A stretch of DNA of 64,000 nt from Roseiarcus sp963807735 (GCA_963807735.1 CAWEDI010000018.1:186001-250000), one strand, 5' to 3'. Positions 28,652-37,116 are shown, counted from the stretch's first letter. A program made the numbers and translations. The notes: a model not told the origin generated them from the letters alone.

Positions 28652-28814
28652 GTCCCGAGGCGGCGCGCGCTCGGTTGACAAGCCCGCCGCCCCCTGCTAG
28701 CCGAGCCGCCGTCGGACGCGCTCCCACCGGGGGCGCGTTCGTCGTTTGACGCACCCGTGGCTGTAGCCTAGCTCGGCTTATAGCCTGTCGGCGGGATGAT
28801 CCCGCAGAGGAGGG

Positions 28815-28841
28815 CGCGTTTCCTCGAATTGGGAAACCGCG
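28815..28841 (+). promoter_or_regulatory. Hairpin between Shine-Dalgarno and start codon of rpsD
   Basis: The leader contains 'gtttcc' (28818-28823) pairing with 'ggaaac' (28832-28837), extendable with flanking cgc/gcg and a one-base bulge, directly before the ATG at 28842. A strong 'aggagg' lies upstream at 28808-28813, 28 bases from the ATG when unfolded but much closer if the hairpin forms. Ribosomal protein S4 is a known translational autoregulator in other bacteria, so this may be its control site. That role is inferred from position only. Confidence 0.4.
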
Positions 28842-29459
28842 ATGACGAAGCGCGCAAATGCGAAGTATAAAATCGATCGCCGCATGGGCGAGAATATCTG
28901 GGGCCGTCCCCGTTCGCCGTTCAACAAGAGGGAATACGGCCCTGGCCAGCACGGCCAGCGGCGCAAGGGCAAGGCGACCGATTTCGGCACCCAGCTCAAG
29001 GCCAAGCAGAAGCTCAAAGGCTACTACGGCAACATTTCCGAGCGGCAGTTCCACAAATATTATGTGGAGGCGATCCGCATGAAAGGCGACTCTTCCGCCA
29101 ATCTCATCGGTCTGTTGGAGCGCCGGCTCGACGCGTTGGTCTACCGCGCCAAATTTGTGCCGACCGTGTTCGCCGCCCGCCAGTTCGTCAATCACGGCCA
29201 CGTTTCGGTGAACGGTCGCCGCGTCAACATCGCCTCGTTCCAGGTCAAGGTCGGCGATGTCGTGACGATCAAGGAGGCGTCGCGCCAACTGGCTATCGTG
29301 ATCGAGGCGGCGGCGCTGGCCGAGCGCGACACGCCGGATTACGTTGAGGTCGATCACGGCCACGGAACGGCGAAGCTGACCCGGATTCCCGGGCTCTCGG
29401 AAGTGCCCTATCCCACGCACATGGAGCCGAACCAGGTGATCGAGTTCTACTCGCGCTGA
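28842..29459 (+). CDS. rpsD: 30S ribosomal protein S4
   Basis: The 205-residue product is standard for alphaproteobacterial S4, an early-assembly protein of the small subunit that binds 16S rRNA. Visible are the N-terminal 'KIDRRMGENIWGRPRSP', 'EYGPGQHGQRR', 'KLKGYYGNISERQF' and the S4 RNA-binding domain 'RLDALVYRAKFVPTVFAARQFVNHGHVSVNGRRVNI'. It is a solitary gene here, not part of the alpha operon, as is usual in this class. It is followed by a strong intrinsic terminator. Confidence 0.97.
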   Translation: MTKRANAKYKIDRRMGENIWGRPRSPFNKREYGPGQHGQRRKGKATDFGTQLKAKQKLKGYYGNISERQFHKYYVEAIRMKGDSSANLIGLLERRLDALVYRAKFVPTVFAARQFVNHGHVSVNGRRVNIASFQVKVGDVVTIKEASRQLAIVIEAAALAERDTPDYVEVDHGHGTAKLTRIPGLSEVPYPTHMEPNQVIEFYSR

Positions 29460-29480
29460 GGTCGGCTTCACCTGACGAGG

Positions 29481-29508
29481 AAAAGGCGGCCGCAGGGCCG
29501 CCTTTTTT
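29481..29508 (+). terminator. Rho-independent terminator after rpsD
   Basis: A perfect 10-base stem, aaaggcggcc with ggccgccttt, closes a 4-base loop (gcag) and is followed by a run of T, 22 bases after the rpsD stop codon. The stem is preceded by A residues, so it could also work on the opposite strand. This is the most convincing intrinsic terminator in the window. Confidence 0.9.
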
Positions 29509-29527
29509 GTCGCGGTAAGGAGGGCGG

Positions 29528-29812
29528 ATGGACGCGGAATTCGCTGAGGTGATCGTTTCGGGTCGCGTTCAAGGTGCAGGCTACCGCGAATTCGCCCGCC
29601 GAGCGGCCGAGGCGCACGACGTCGCTGGTTTCGTGCGCAACCGAGCCGACGGGACGGTCGAGGCGCGGCTGGTCGGAACGCCGTCCGCGCTTGCGGCGAT
29701 GTTGGCGGATCTCCGCCGCGGCCCGCCGCACGGCCGGGTGAGCGATCTCACGATCGTCGCCCGCGGGCCGGCGGCGCTGGAGAGCGGGTTCGTCGTGAGG
29801 CCGAGCGCCTAA
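29528..29812 (+). CDS. acyP: Acylphosphatase
   Basis: The 94-residue product has the acylphosphatase fold signature: 'VSGRVQGAGYREFARRAA' (the catalytic Arg is in the 'GYR' loop, where the family usually has VGFR), 'VAGFVRNRADGTVEARLVG' with the catalytic Asn in 'RN', and a C-terminal 'FVVRPSA'. It hydrolyses acyl-phosphates such as acetyl- or 1,3-bisphosphoglycerate-type substrates in the cytoplasm. The start follows 'aaggagg'. The family-typical Val-Gly-Phe is replaced by Ala-Gly-Tyr, a conservative change seen in some proteobacteria. It lies 26 bases before the VOC-type gene. Confidence 0.92.
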   Translation: MDAEFAEVIVSGRVQGAGYREFARRAAEAHDVAGFVRNRADGTVEARLVGTPSALAAMLADLRRGPPHGRVSDLTIVARGPAALESGFVVRPSA

Positions 29813-29837
29813 CGGACTACACGAAGGAGAAGCCCCG

Positions 29838-30227
29838 ATGTCGAACGTCAGCACTTGCCTCTGGTTCGAGAAGGACGCGGAGGAGGCGGCCCGCTTCTAT
29901 GTCTCGCTGCTGCCCGGCTCGCGCATAACCCATATCCAGCGTTCGCCCGCGCGCTGGCCCGGCGGCGAAGCCGGCGATGTAATCCTCGTGGCGTTCACCC
30001 TTGGCGGCCAAAGCTTTCAAGCCTTGAACGGCGGCTCGCGCGTGGACTACGGCACCGCCGCCTCCCTCTCGGTGGCGTGCGCCGACCAGGCGGAGGTAGA
30101 TCGCCTATGGACGGCGTTAACCGCCGACGGCGGCGCGGAGATCATGTGCGGGTGGTTGCGCGACAAATGGGGCGTGCCTTGGCAGATCGTCCCCGAAATC
30201 ATGCCGCGGCTCGGATCCCGATCCTAG
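29838..30227 (+). CDS. VOC-superfamily PhnB/glyoxalase-like protein, C-terminus cut by a frameshift
   Basis: The 129-residue frame starts with 'VSTCLWFEKDAEEAARFYVSLLPGSRI', the opening of the PhnB/3-demethylubiquinone-methyltransferase-like VOC family, and continues with 'GGQSFQALNGG' and 'DKWGVPWQIVPEIMPRL'. It then runs into an early stop. The expected family ending ('RAFEAMTKMIKLDVAALERA') is present in another frame from 30214 to 30309. A one-base gain or two-base loss near 30212-30214 explains this. The VOC core is intact, so some function may remain. Reaction unknown. The start follows 'gaaggag'. Confidence 0.8.
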   Translation: MSNVSTCLWFEKDAEEAARFYVSLLPGSRITHIQRSPARWPGGEAGDVILVAFTLGGQSFQALNGGSRVDYGTAASLSVACADQAEVDRLWTALTADGGAEIMCGWLRDKWGVPWQIVPEIMPRLGSRS

Positions 30228-30309
30228 AGTCGCGGCGCGCGCCTTCGAAGCCATGACAAAGATGATCAAGCTCGACGTCGCGGCGCTGGAGCGCGCCGCG
30301 GCCGCGTGA
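30214..30309 (+). other. Out-of-frame remainder of the VOC/PhnB gene
   Basis: Reading from 30214 gives 'DPDPRVAARAFEAMTKM' and continues with 'IKLDVAALERAAAA' to a TGA at 30307-30309. This is the conserved C-terminal helix of PhnB-like proteins ('R..eAM..M.K.DIA.LE.A'). It has no start codon or ribosome-binding site of its own. It therefore marks either a genuine frameshift mutation in the upstream gene or a base error in this sequence. Confidence 0.75.
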
Positions 30310-30319
30310 GCGTGCCGCG

Positions 30320-30667
30320 TTACCCGCGCGGCGGCGGGCGGCGCGGCCGCCGACGAGCCCCGAGGGCGACCCCGCTCGCCACGCCGACAAGCAGCGCGGT
30401 GAACGGCGCCACGCGGATCATGCCGCGGACGCCCTCGGCGAGATTGCGGAAGGCGAGCCGAAGCTCTGTTTTTTCCGCCTGCCTGCGTAATCTGGCGCGG
30501 GCGTCGGCGTTGGCGGCGAGGTCGGCGCGCGAAGCCGCCGCCGTTTCGTCGAGCCGCGCCACGGCGTCGTCGATCTCGTCTCGGCTCGCCTCCGCTTCGG
30601 CTCGCGCTGCGCTTTCGCGCGCGGCGAAGTCCTGTTGTCCGGTTTCACCCTCATGGATCAAAGTCAT
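30320..30667 (-). CDS. Small coiled-coil protein with C-terminal membrane anchor
   Basis: The 115-residue product is Ala/Glu/Arg-rich and probably coiled-coil in residues 10-75 ('SRDEIDDAVARLDETAAASRADL'). One hydrophobic span follows ('PFTALLVGVASGVALG', about 88-103) and then a very basic tail. This layout resembles ElaB/YqjD/DUF883- or DUF3618-like membrane-anchored proteins, which associate with the inner membrane and sometimes ribosomes, but I cannot assign a family. The start ATG at 30667 is 7 bases after 'ggagg'. It lies downstream of the two-component system on the same strand. Confidence 0.7.
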   Translation of the reverse strand: MTLIHEGETGQQDFAARESAARAEAEASRDEIDDAVARLDETAAASRADLAANADARARLRRQAEKTELRLAFRNLAEGVRGMIRVAPFTALLVGVASGVALGARRRPRRPPPRG

Positions 30668-30731
30668 GGCGCGCCTCCGACGAGCGATCTCTTGAACGTG
30701 AGAACGCGATAGTCGCGGCGCGGTTCCGCGA

Positions 30732-32096
30732 CTACGCCGCCGCCTCGAGCGCGGGTTGCTGCGGCAATCGCATGCGCGCGATCAGGCCATGCGGGTCGCG
30801 ATTGAGAAGCTCGACGCCGCCGCCGTGGCCTTCTGCGATTTCGCGGACAATTGACAGGCCCAGGCCGAACCCGCCGCTGCCCCGCTGCGAACGGGCGTAG
30901 TCGCCCTTGAAAAACGGTTCGAACAACTGGCCGAGCATGCTCGGGGGAACGCCGGGCCCGTCGTCGCTGACTTCGATCCAAATCTCCGTGCCGCGCGCCT
31001 CGCCGCGCACCTCCACGCAGGCGCCGAATTTGGTTGCGTTGTCGACCAGATTGGTGACAGCCCGCGTAAGGCCGTGCGGACGGCAGTTGAGGACGAGCCG
31101 GTCCGGGCCGCGATAGGCGACATTGTGTCCGGTGTCGGCGAATTTCGCGCAGATCGTCTGCAACAGCGACGGCAGGTCGGTCGTCGCGGTCGCCTCGCTC
31201 TGCCCGACCTCGCGCATATAGGCGAGCGTCTCGGTCAGCATTTCGTTGATGGTGGCGATCTCCTCCAGCATCGCCGCCTTCGCCGGATCGTCGCGCAAGC
31301 GCTCGATGCGCAACCGCAAACGCGTAAGCGGCGTGCGCAAGTCATGGCTGACGGCGACCAGCATCCGGGTTCGCTCGTCGACCAGCCGGCGCACGCGCTT
31401 GCGCATCTCGTTCAGCGCGCGCGCGGCCTGGGCGATCTCAATCGGCCCGTGTTCGTCGAGATCCGCCTCGCCGACGTCGCCGGGACGACCGAAGGCGCGC
31501 GCCGCCGAAGCGATTGAGGACAGCGGCGAAGTGACCCAGCGCACGGCGTAGGCGGAGACGAACAGGATCAGAAACGTGACGACGCCGAGCGTAAACAGGC
31601 TTTGCGTCAGCACCAGGCTTCGCACGCCGCCGTAGGGCGAAACGGAGAAGCGCAGCGCATGCGTGTCGTCGACCTTAACGTAGATCGAGTCCGCGTCGTC
31701 GCCGACGCGTTCATGCGGCAGGATTTGCAGCCGCCAGCCCTTTTGCAAATCCTGCTCGATGTCGGCCAGCATGGCGTTGGGCGGAGGCGCGCCGCCGGCC
31801 GGGGCGACCGGCGGTTTCGCCCACGTCACGTAGACCGGATCGGCGTTGGCGTGCTTGGTGACGTAGAGCGCGTCGGACAGGCTTCGCGCCTCCAACACCC
31901 CATTGACGATCGCGGAGATGCGGGCGGCGCGGATCTGCACCATTGTCTCGTGCGACGGCCCGACGCCGCCGGAATAGACCAGATAGATCATCACCGTGGA
32001 GACCAGCGCGACGCCAAACAGCACCGCCGCCACCACCACCCCGGTCAACTGGCCGGCGACGGTGCGCGGCGCGAAACGGCGCAGCTGGGCGATCAT
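30732..32096 (-). CDS. Sensor histidine kinase (EnvZ-like, HAMP domain)
   Basis: The 454-residue inner-membrane kinase has a first span at about 14-42, a periplasmic region to about 165, a second span (about 166-188), HAMP (about 189-240), the dimerisation H-box 'AVSHDLRTPLTRLRLR' (phospho-acceptor His251) and an HATPase domain with N-box 'NLVDNATKFG', G1 'DDGPGVP' and G2 'GGFGLGLSIV'. The order and short sensor region resemble EnvZ. It overlaps the response regulator gene by 4 bases. The kinase frame is intact although its partner gene carries a frameshift. The signal is unknown. Confidence 0.92.
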   Translation of the reverse strand: MIAQLRRFAPRTVAGQLTGVVVAAVLFGVALVSTVMIYLVYSGGVGPSHETMVQIRAARISAIVNGVLEARSLSDALYVTKHANADPVYVTWAKPPVAPAGGAPPPNAMLADIEQDLQKGWRLQILPHERVGDDADSIYVKVDDTHALRFSVSPYGGVRSLVLTQSLFTLGVVTFLILFVSAYAVRWVTSPLSSIASAARAFGRPGDVGEADLDEHGPIEIAQAARALNEMRKRVRRLVDERTRMLVAVSHDLRTPLTRLRLRIERLRDDPAKAAMLEEIATINEMLTETLAYMREVGQSEATATTDLPSLLQTICAKFADTGHNVAYRGPDRLVLNCRPHGLTRAVTNLVDNATKFGACVEVRGEARGTEIWIEVSDDGPGVPPSMLGQLFEPFFKGDYARSQRGSGGFGLGLSIVREIAEGHGGGVELLNRDPHGLIARMRLPQQPALEAAA

Positions 32097-32844
32097 GCGG
32101 GGCCGACCTCGGGTGTGAAAATGTAGCCGCCGAGGCGAATCGTCTTGATGAAAGTCGGGTCGCTCGCGTCAGGCTCGATCTTCTGGCGGATGCGGCTGAC
32201 ATGGACGTCGACGCTGCGCTCGACAGGGCCGGCGATGCCGCCGTGGGTCAGCTCGAGCAATTGCTCGCGCGACAGCACTTCCCCGGGATGGATGCAAAAG
32301 GCGAGCAGCAGGTCGAACTCCGCGCTGGTCGTGGTGACGAGAGCGCCTTGCGGGTTGATGAGTTTGCGCTCGGTCGGGTGCAGCACCCAGCCGGCGAAGC
32401 GCAGCGGACCTTGCCGGGTTCGCGCCCCCCGCTGACGCGGGCGCGCCGCAGCAGCGCACGGATGCGGGCGATCAACTCGCGCGTGTTGAACGGCTTGGTT
32501 ACGTAATCGTCGGCGCCGATCTCCAGCCCGACGATGCGGTCGACGTCGTCGCCGAGCGCCGTCACCATGATGATCGGCAGATTGGGCGAAGTCCCCCGCA
32601 GCCGCGTGCAGATCGCCCGGCCGTCCTCGCCCGGAAGCATCAGATCGAGCAGCACGAGATCGGGCTTTTCGTGGTTCATCGCCCGGTCCATCTCGGGGCT
32701 GGACGCGGCGATGGCGACGCTGAAGCCGCTCTCCCGCAGGGCGTCGGCCAGCATGTTCTGGATCGTCGAATCGTCCTCGACGAGCAGCACGCGGGCGCTC
32801 GTCTCGCTCGGCGGCTCGGCGGTGCGCGGCCGTTCGAAGGTCAC
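32093..32844 (-). pseudogene. OmpR-family response regulator with a one-base frameshift
   Basis: The receiver domain is read from the ATG at 32844: 'ARVLLVEDDSTIQNML' with Asp24/Asp25, phospho-acceptor Asp67 in 'LVLLDLMLPG', Thr95 and Lys117 in 'DYVTKPF'. After about residue 141 the family sequence jumps to another frame, which encodes the winged helix ('FAGWVLHPTERKLINPQG', 'SREQLLELTHGG', 'SVDVHVSRIRQKIE', 'TIRLGGYIF') to 32093. The switch falls at a G6 tract on the coding strand (32425-32430). One extra G would restore a 250-residue protein. It could be a sequencing error, a real mutation or slippage. The stop overlaps the kinase start. Confidence 0.85.
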
Positions 32845-32975
32845 GCCGCAACCTCGCGTCCCAGCCTTGTCATGCTCAGGTCTCCCAGGTCGCTTTGATA
32901 TAGCCCTTGCGGGACCTGCCGCAAAGCCGGCCGGCGGTCTGGCCTCGCGGCGCGTCTCGGACTAAGCTCGCCGCG

Positions 32976-33707
32976 ATGATGTACCGCACGGAGGCTGAAC
33001 GGACGCTGGCGATCAGCCAGCCCGCGCACGCTTGGATCTCCGGCCAGTTGCTGCGACGGATCGCCGCGCCGGTCTCGGAGACGTTGCGGCTCGCCGGCGA
33101 GCAGCACGATCTCGGATGGCTCGATTGGGAGACCGCGCCGAGTTTCGACACGACGACCGGCCGCCCGCCGTCGTTCCGCGAAGTCGGCGCGGCGATCCAC
33201 GCGCCGATGTGGACAGCGGGCGTCGAGCGGGCCCTCTCCGCCTGGGGCCCGCAAGTCGCGCTGCTGATCTCGCGCCATGGCGGCCGCATCTACCGACGCT
33301 TTGGCCTGCCGCACGCCGGCCCCGAAGACGCCGCGGCGATCCGCGGCTATCTCGCCCGCCAGGCGCCGCGCGAGACCGAATGGGCGGCGGCCTGCGGTCT
33401 CGGCGACGTCGAGCTCAACCGCCAGTCCGCGCTGATCGCCTTCGTCGACGCGCTCTCGCTGGCGCTTTGTGGCGCGCTGCGGGCGCCGGCCGAATTGGAG
33501 CTGCCCGGCGGCGTCGTTCGCCTCACCGAGGCCGGTCCATGGGATTTCCGGCTGTCGCCGTGGCCGTTTGAGGGCGGGGCGTTCACGCTGGAGGGGCAGG
33601 GATGGCCATTGCCGCACGGCGGTCGCTTTGCGGACGAAGCGGCGATGCGCGGCTGGCTGGCCTCGCCGCACTGGGAGGCGTTCGCCGCGCGGCTCGCGCC
33701 AATCTAG
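32976..33707 (+). CDS. DUF3891-family protein
   Basis: The 243-residue product has 'AISQPAHAWISGQLLRRIA', 'LAGEQHDLGWLDWETAPSFDTTTGRPPSF' and 'ALLISRHGGRIYRRF', the conserved His/Asp pattern of DUF3891, which suggests an HD-like metal site (His and Asp in 'QHDLGW', later His in 'SRHGG'). The function of the family is unknown. I start at the ATG at 32976 ('MMYRTEAERT'), which gives the normal N-terminus; the frame is open from 32907. It is divergent from the response regulator and followed by the large adhesin-like gene. Confidence 0.8.
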   Translation: MMYRTEAERTLAISQPAHAWISGQLLRRIAAPVSETLRLAGEQHDLGWLDWETAPSFDTTTGRPPSFREVGAAIHAPMWTAGVERALSAWGPQVALLISRHGGRIYRRFGLPHAGPEDAAAIRGYLARQAPRETEWAAACGLGDVELNRQSALIAFVDALSLALCGALRAPAELELPGGVVRLTEAGPWDFRLSPWPFEGGAFTLEGQGWPLPHGGRFADEAAMRGWLASPHWEAFAARLAPI

Positions 33708-33801
33708 CTCGTTACAAGGCGCGCGGGCCAATTCCAGTTTCCTCATTGCCTGAATCGACAACCAGTGATCTATTTTCGGCGCTAACACTCGGGAGGCCGA
33801 T

Positions 33802-35895
33802 TTGCCGTCGTTATACTACGATTTGAAACGCAGCATTGCGGACTTTTGTTTTGAAAAGCAGGGCGCCGGGGACGAAGGCGACGCCAACTTTTCTCCTATC
33901 GACTTCCCGAACTTCGTATGGCTGGACTTTGGCGATTCTTCCTATTCGGGACATGCTGGCTCGCTGGAGAGCGTCCCCGAGGCGCTTCCCTACGCCGCGC
34001 GTTGGATCGCCACGGCGGGTGCCTGGGGAACAGCCGCGGATTGGACCGTGACCGATCCCGGTGAGGCCGCCCACTCCGTCCCCAGCGCCGACGACGCGGT
34101 GACCATCGCCAACAACGGCTCGACGGGCTATACGATCACGTACAGTTCGACAGGCGCGATCTGGTCCCTCAATACGGGAACGGCGGCGACCCTCAACTTG
34201 CAGAGCGGATCGCTGGAGATCACCCATGGCGGGACCGTGAGCGGGACGCTGGATGTCGACAGCCAAGCGACCCTCGCCGCCGCGTCCGGGTACAAACTTG
34301 TCGTCACCGGCAACGGCGTCTACGAGGGCGCGCTGATCGGCCGCGGGGTCATCGACTTCGTCGGCGGCGAGGAGACGCTCGACACAAACAAGCTCATGGT
34401 CTCAACCCTAGAACTCGGCGTGAGCAGCGCCGGCGTCGGCGCGACGGTGACGCTCGAAGCGAACCTAAGCTACAGTGGCGATCTTCTCATCGACCCGGCA
34501 ATCGCCGGGGACGGTCCAACGCTCAACCTGAACGGAAAGACTCTCAGCCTCAGAGGAGGCGCAAGGCTGGTTGGTGAGATCGCCGGCGTCGGGACGGTGA
34601 ATGTGCTCGGCGCCGTAACCCTCGGCTACACCGGCGGCGCGACCTATGCGATGTATGCTGGCCGCGGCGTCAAAGTCGTTGAATTCGGCGGCGCGACAAT
34701 CACACAGGATGGCGACGCTCTTGTTGACCTCGATGATGAATTGGGCGGTTCCCTTTATATTGACGCCAATGCGACTTACAATATCGTCACGGGTAGCCAG
34801 CGCGGCGGCGCCTTTCTGTGCGGGGTCGGCAGCGTCATCGACAACAGCGGAACGATGACGATCAGCAACGCCACGCAATTTTATGTCAACGCGAATTTCA
34901 CGAACCGAAAAGGCGCGACGCTCGCCATCGGCGCTGGCAGTTATATCGATCTCACAGGCGGCGCCGACGTGCTGAACGGAGTGATCTCGGGCGCGGGATG
35001 GTTGGTTGTCGGCGCAGCGCATGTCTACCTCGCCACCAGCGACCTCGAAATGGCGACCTTACTCGTTGATTACTCAAACGCGACGATTACGATGGACACA
35101 AATCTCAACTATGGGGGAGAAACGATTTTCGAACCGGACAACGAGCTTGATCTCAACGGCAAGACGCTGACGCTTTCGGGCTTCAAGAATCAATTGGATT
35201 GTGTCGTGCAGCACGGCACGGTTGATGTGACCGGAGCTCTGTACCTTTTCGGTGGCGCGTTCGGAAATTCGAACGGCGGCGTGTTTCTTGAGGACAACGG
35301 GGCGATCACGCAATCCGGCAACTCGGAGCTCGTCGGCGAACTTACGATCAGTAGCGGACGTAGATACATCATCGCAGGCGCGGGCAACCTCGGCGGCGCC
35401 GACTCGGTCATCTTGAATTCCGGCGACTTTATCGACACCTCAAGCACGGGCGTCAGCCACGTCTTGGGGAATTTCGCCAACGATGGGGAGATCATCGCCA
35501 AAAGCGGCTCCCTGATTTTCAATAATGAAATCCTAGGCGTCGGCGTCGAACTGGTCGAAAACAGCGCTTACCTGCAAATTGACGCCCCGTCGCAGGCGTC
35601 GCAGAAAGTGGTGTTCAGCAGCAATGCCAGCGCTGAGCTCGGATTGAAGGACGCCGGCCAATTCGAATCCGACATCTACGGATTCGGCGCGACGTCGAGC
35701 GAAGCCGTCGATCTCATCGGCTTCGACTCCAGTGCGACCAAATCGTTCGCAAGCGTCTCCGGCGGCCTCATCGTCAATATCAGCGACGGCAGTCACAATG
35801 CGTCGCTGCATCTGGTCGGCAGCTATGCCGAGAGCGGATTTGCGCTCAACGCCGGCTCGAACGGCGAGCTGCTGACCTATTCGGCCCCCGGCTAG
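33802..35895 (+). CDS. Large putative type I-secreted beta-solenoid surface protein
   Basis: The 697-residue product has about 80 N-terminal residues without a signal peptide, an 'AARWIATAGAWGTAADWT' segment typical of Hyphomicrobiales beta-solenoid proteins, and then long Gly/Thr/Asn-rich repeats such as 'LDLNGKTLTLSG' (also 'LNLNGKTLSLRG'), 'VTLEANLSYSGDLLI' and 'ITMDTNLNYGGETIF', spaced by about 200 residues. The C-terminus 'GGLIVNISDGSHNASLHLVGSYAE' followed by 'FALNAGSNGELLTY' is the conserved end of type I-secreted calcium-independent repeat proteins. TTG at 33802 follows 'gggagg'. Probable adhesin or matrix protein. Its stop overlaps that of the convergent dehydrogenase by 3 bases. Confidence 0.75.
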   Translation: MPSLYYDLKRSIADFCFEKQGAGDEGDANFSPIDFPNFVWLDFGDSSYSGHAGSLESVPEALPYAARWIATAGAWGTAADWTVTDPGEAAHSVPSADDAVTIANNGSTGYTITYSSTGAIWSLNTGTAATLNLQSGSLEITHGGTVSGTLDVDSQATLAAASGYKLVVTGNGVYEGALIGRGVIDFVGGEETLDTNKLMVSTLELGVSSAGVGATVTLEANLSYSGDLLIDPAIAGDGPTLNLNGKTLSLRGGARLVGEIAGVGTVNVLGAVTLGYTGGATYAMYAGRGVKVVEFGGATITQDGDALVDLDDELGGSLYIDANATYNIVTGSQRGGAFLCGVGSVIDNSGTMTISNATQFYVNANFTNRKGATLAIGAGSYIDLTGGADVLNGVISGAGWLVVGAAHVYLATSDLEMATLLVDYSNATITMDTNLNYGGETIFEPDNELDLNGKTLTLSGFKNQLDCVVQHGTVDVTGALYLFGGAFGNSNGGVFLEDNGAITQSGNSELVGELTISSGRRYIIAGAGNLGGADSVILNSGDFIDTSSTGVSHVLGNFANDGEIIAKSGSLIFNNEILGVGVELVENSAYLQIDAPSQASQKVVFSSNASAELGLKDAGQFESDIYGFGATSSEAVDLIGFDSSATKSFASVSGGLIVNISDGSHNASLHLVGSYAESGFALNAGSNGELLTYSAPG

Positions 35896-36977
35896 AACAC
35901 CACCACGTTGCGGATCGCGGCGCCGGCGCGCGACCAGGCGATGGCGTCGTTGATGCGCTCGAACGGGAAGCGCTCGGTGATGAGTTCGTCGAGCTTCAGG
36001 CGGCCCTCCTTGTAGAGCTCGACCAGCATCGGCACGTCGATCGGCAGCCGCGCCGAGCCCATCTTCGAGCCGAGGATGCGCTGCCCGTCGGCGGCGAGCC
36101 AGCCGGGGTCGAAATTCGCTCGCACGCCCGACGGCGGCATGCCGACCAGCACGGTCGCGCCGTTGCGGCGCATCAGCGAGATCGCCTGCTCCGCCGCGCC
36201 GGCGACGCCGACGGTGACGAACACGAAGTCCGCCTTCGCGCCGCCGGTGATCTCGGCGACCCGCGCCGCGACGTCCTCGGTCTTGGCGTTGATCGCGTGG
36301 GTTGCGCCGAACGCCTTGGCGGCCGTCAGCTTCGTGCCGGCGACGTCGACGGCGATGATTGGCGCCGCGCCGGCGACGCGCGCGCCCTGCACCGAATTCA
36401 GCCCGACGCCGCCGCAGCCGATCACGACGACGCTCGCCCCGGCGCGGACGGCGGCCGTGTTGACCACCGCGCCGAAGCCGGTCAGCACGCCGCAGGCGAT
36501 CAGCGAGGCGACGTCGAGCGGCATGTCGTGCGGGATCGCCGCGACCTGGCTGTGGTGGACGACGACGTGCTCGGCGAAGGCGCCGATGCGCATGCCGTGC
36601 CCGAGGCTCTCGCCGTCCTTGCCCTTGAGCGGACTCTCGCGATCGAGCGGGAACACTTCCTCGCAAGCGACCGGCGCGCCGCCGGCGCAGAACGAGCAGA
36701 AGCCGCAGGAGCGGATCAGCGTCGCCACCACGGGATCGCCGATCTTGACCCGTGTCACGCCAGGTCCGACCGCCTCGACGATCCCCGCCGCCTCGTGGCC
36801 GTAGACCGCCGGCAAGTCGCCGCCCCAGGCGCCCTCCCAATAGAAGATGTCGCTGTGGCAGATCGCGCAGGCTTTGATCTTGACGCGAATTTCGCCTTGC
36901 GCCGGCTCGGCGAGCTCCACATCCTCCAGGCTCAGCGGCTTGCCGAAGGCGCGACACACGGCGGCGCGGGTTTTCAT
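35892..36977 (-). CDS. Zinc-dependent alcohol dehydrogenase (MDR family)
   Basis: The 361-residue MDR protein has catalytic zinc ligands Cys40 and His61 (with Glu62 in 'GHEAAG'), structural zinc cysteines 91, 94, 97 and 105, and a Rossmann motif 'VVIGCGGVGLNSVQGARVAGA' with an acidic residue ('AVD') favouring NAD. It resembles the class III-like/AdhC group but the S-hydroxymethylglutathione role cannot be claimed from motifs alone. An N-terminal extension to 37067 is open but unlike the family. The ATG at 36977 follows 'cggag'. It is convergent with the adhesin-like gene, the stop codons overlapping at 'ctag', and divergent from the AmpG-like permease. Confidence 0.9.
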   Translation of the reverse strand: MKTRAAVCRAFGKPLSLEDVELAEPAQGEIRVKIKACAICHSDIFYWEGAWGGDLPAVYGHEAAGIVEAVGPGVTRVKIGDPVVATLIRSCGFCSFCAGGAPVACEEVFPLDRESPLKGKDGESLGHGMRIGAFAEHVVVHHSQVAAIPHDMPLDVASLIACGVLTGFGAVVNTAAVRAGASVVVIGCGGVGLNSVQGARVAGAAPIIAVDVAGTKLTAAKAFGATHAINAKTEDVAARVAEITGGAKADFVFVTVGVAGAAEQAISLMRRNGATVLVGMPPSGVRANFDPGWLAADGQRILGSKMGSARLPIDVPMLVELYKEGRLKLDELITERFPFERINDAIAWSRAGAAIRNVVVF

Positions 36978-37116
36978 CGAGGGCTCCGGAAGAAAAGGCG
37001 GCGTGAAATTGCCCGGAAGGCCGTCACAAGCAAGCGATGATCGAAAGGCATTTTTATCTGGGGCCATGACTTGCGTCGCTACCCCGAATCACCGCTTTCG
37101 CGCATAGTCCGCGCCC

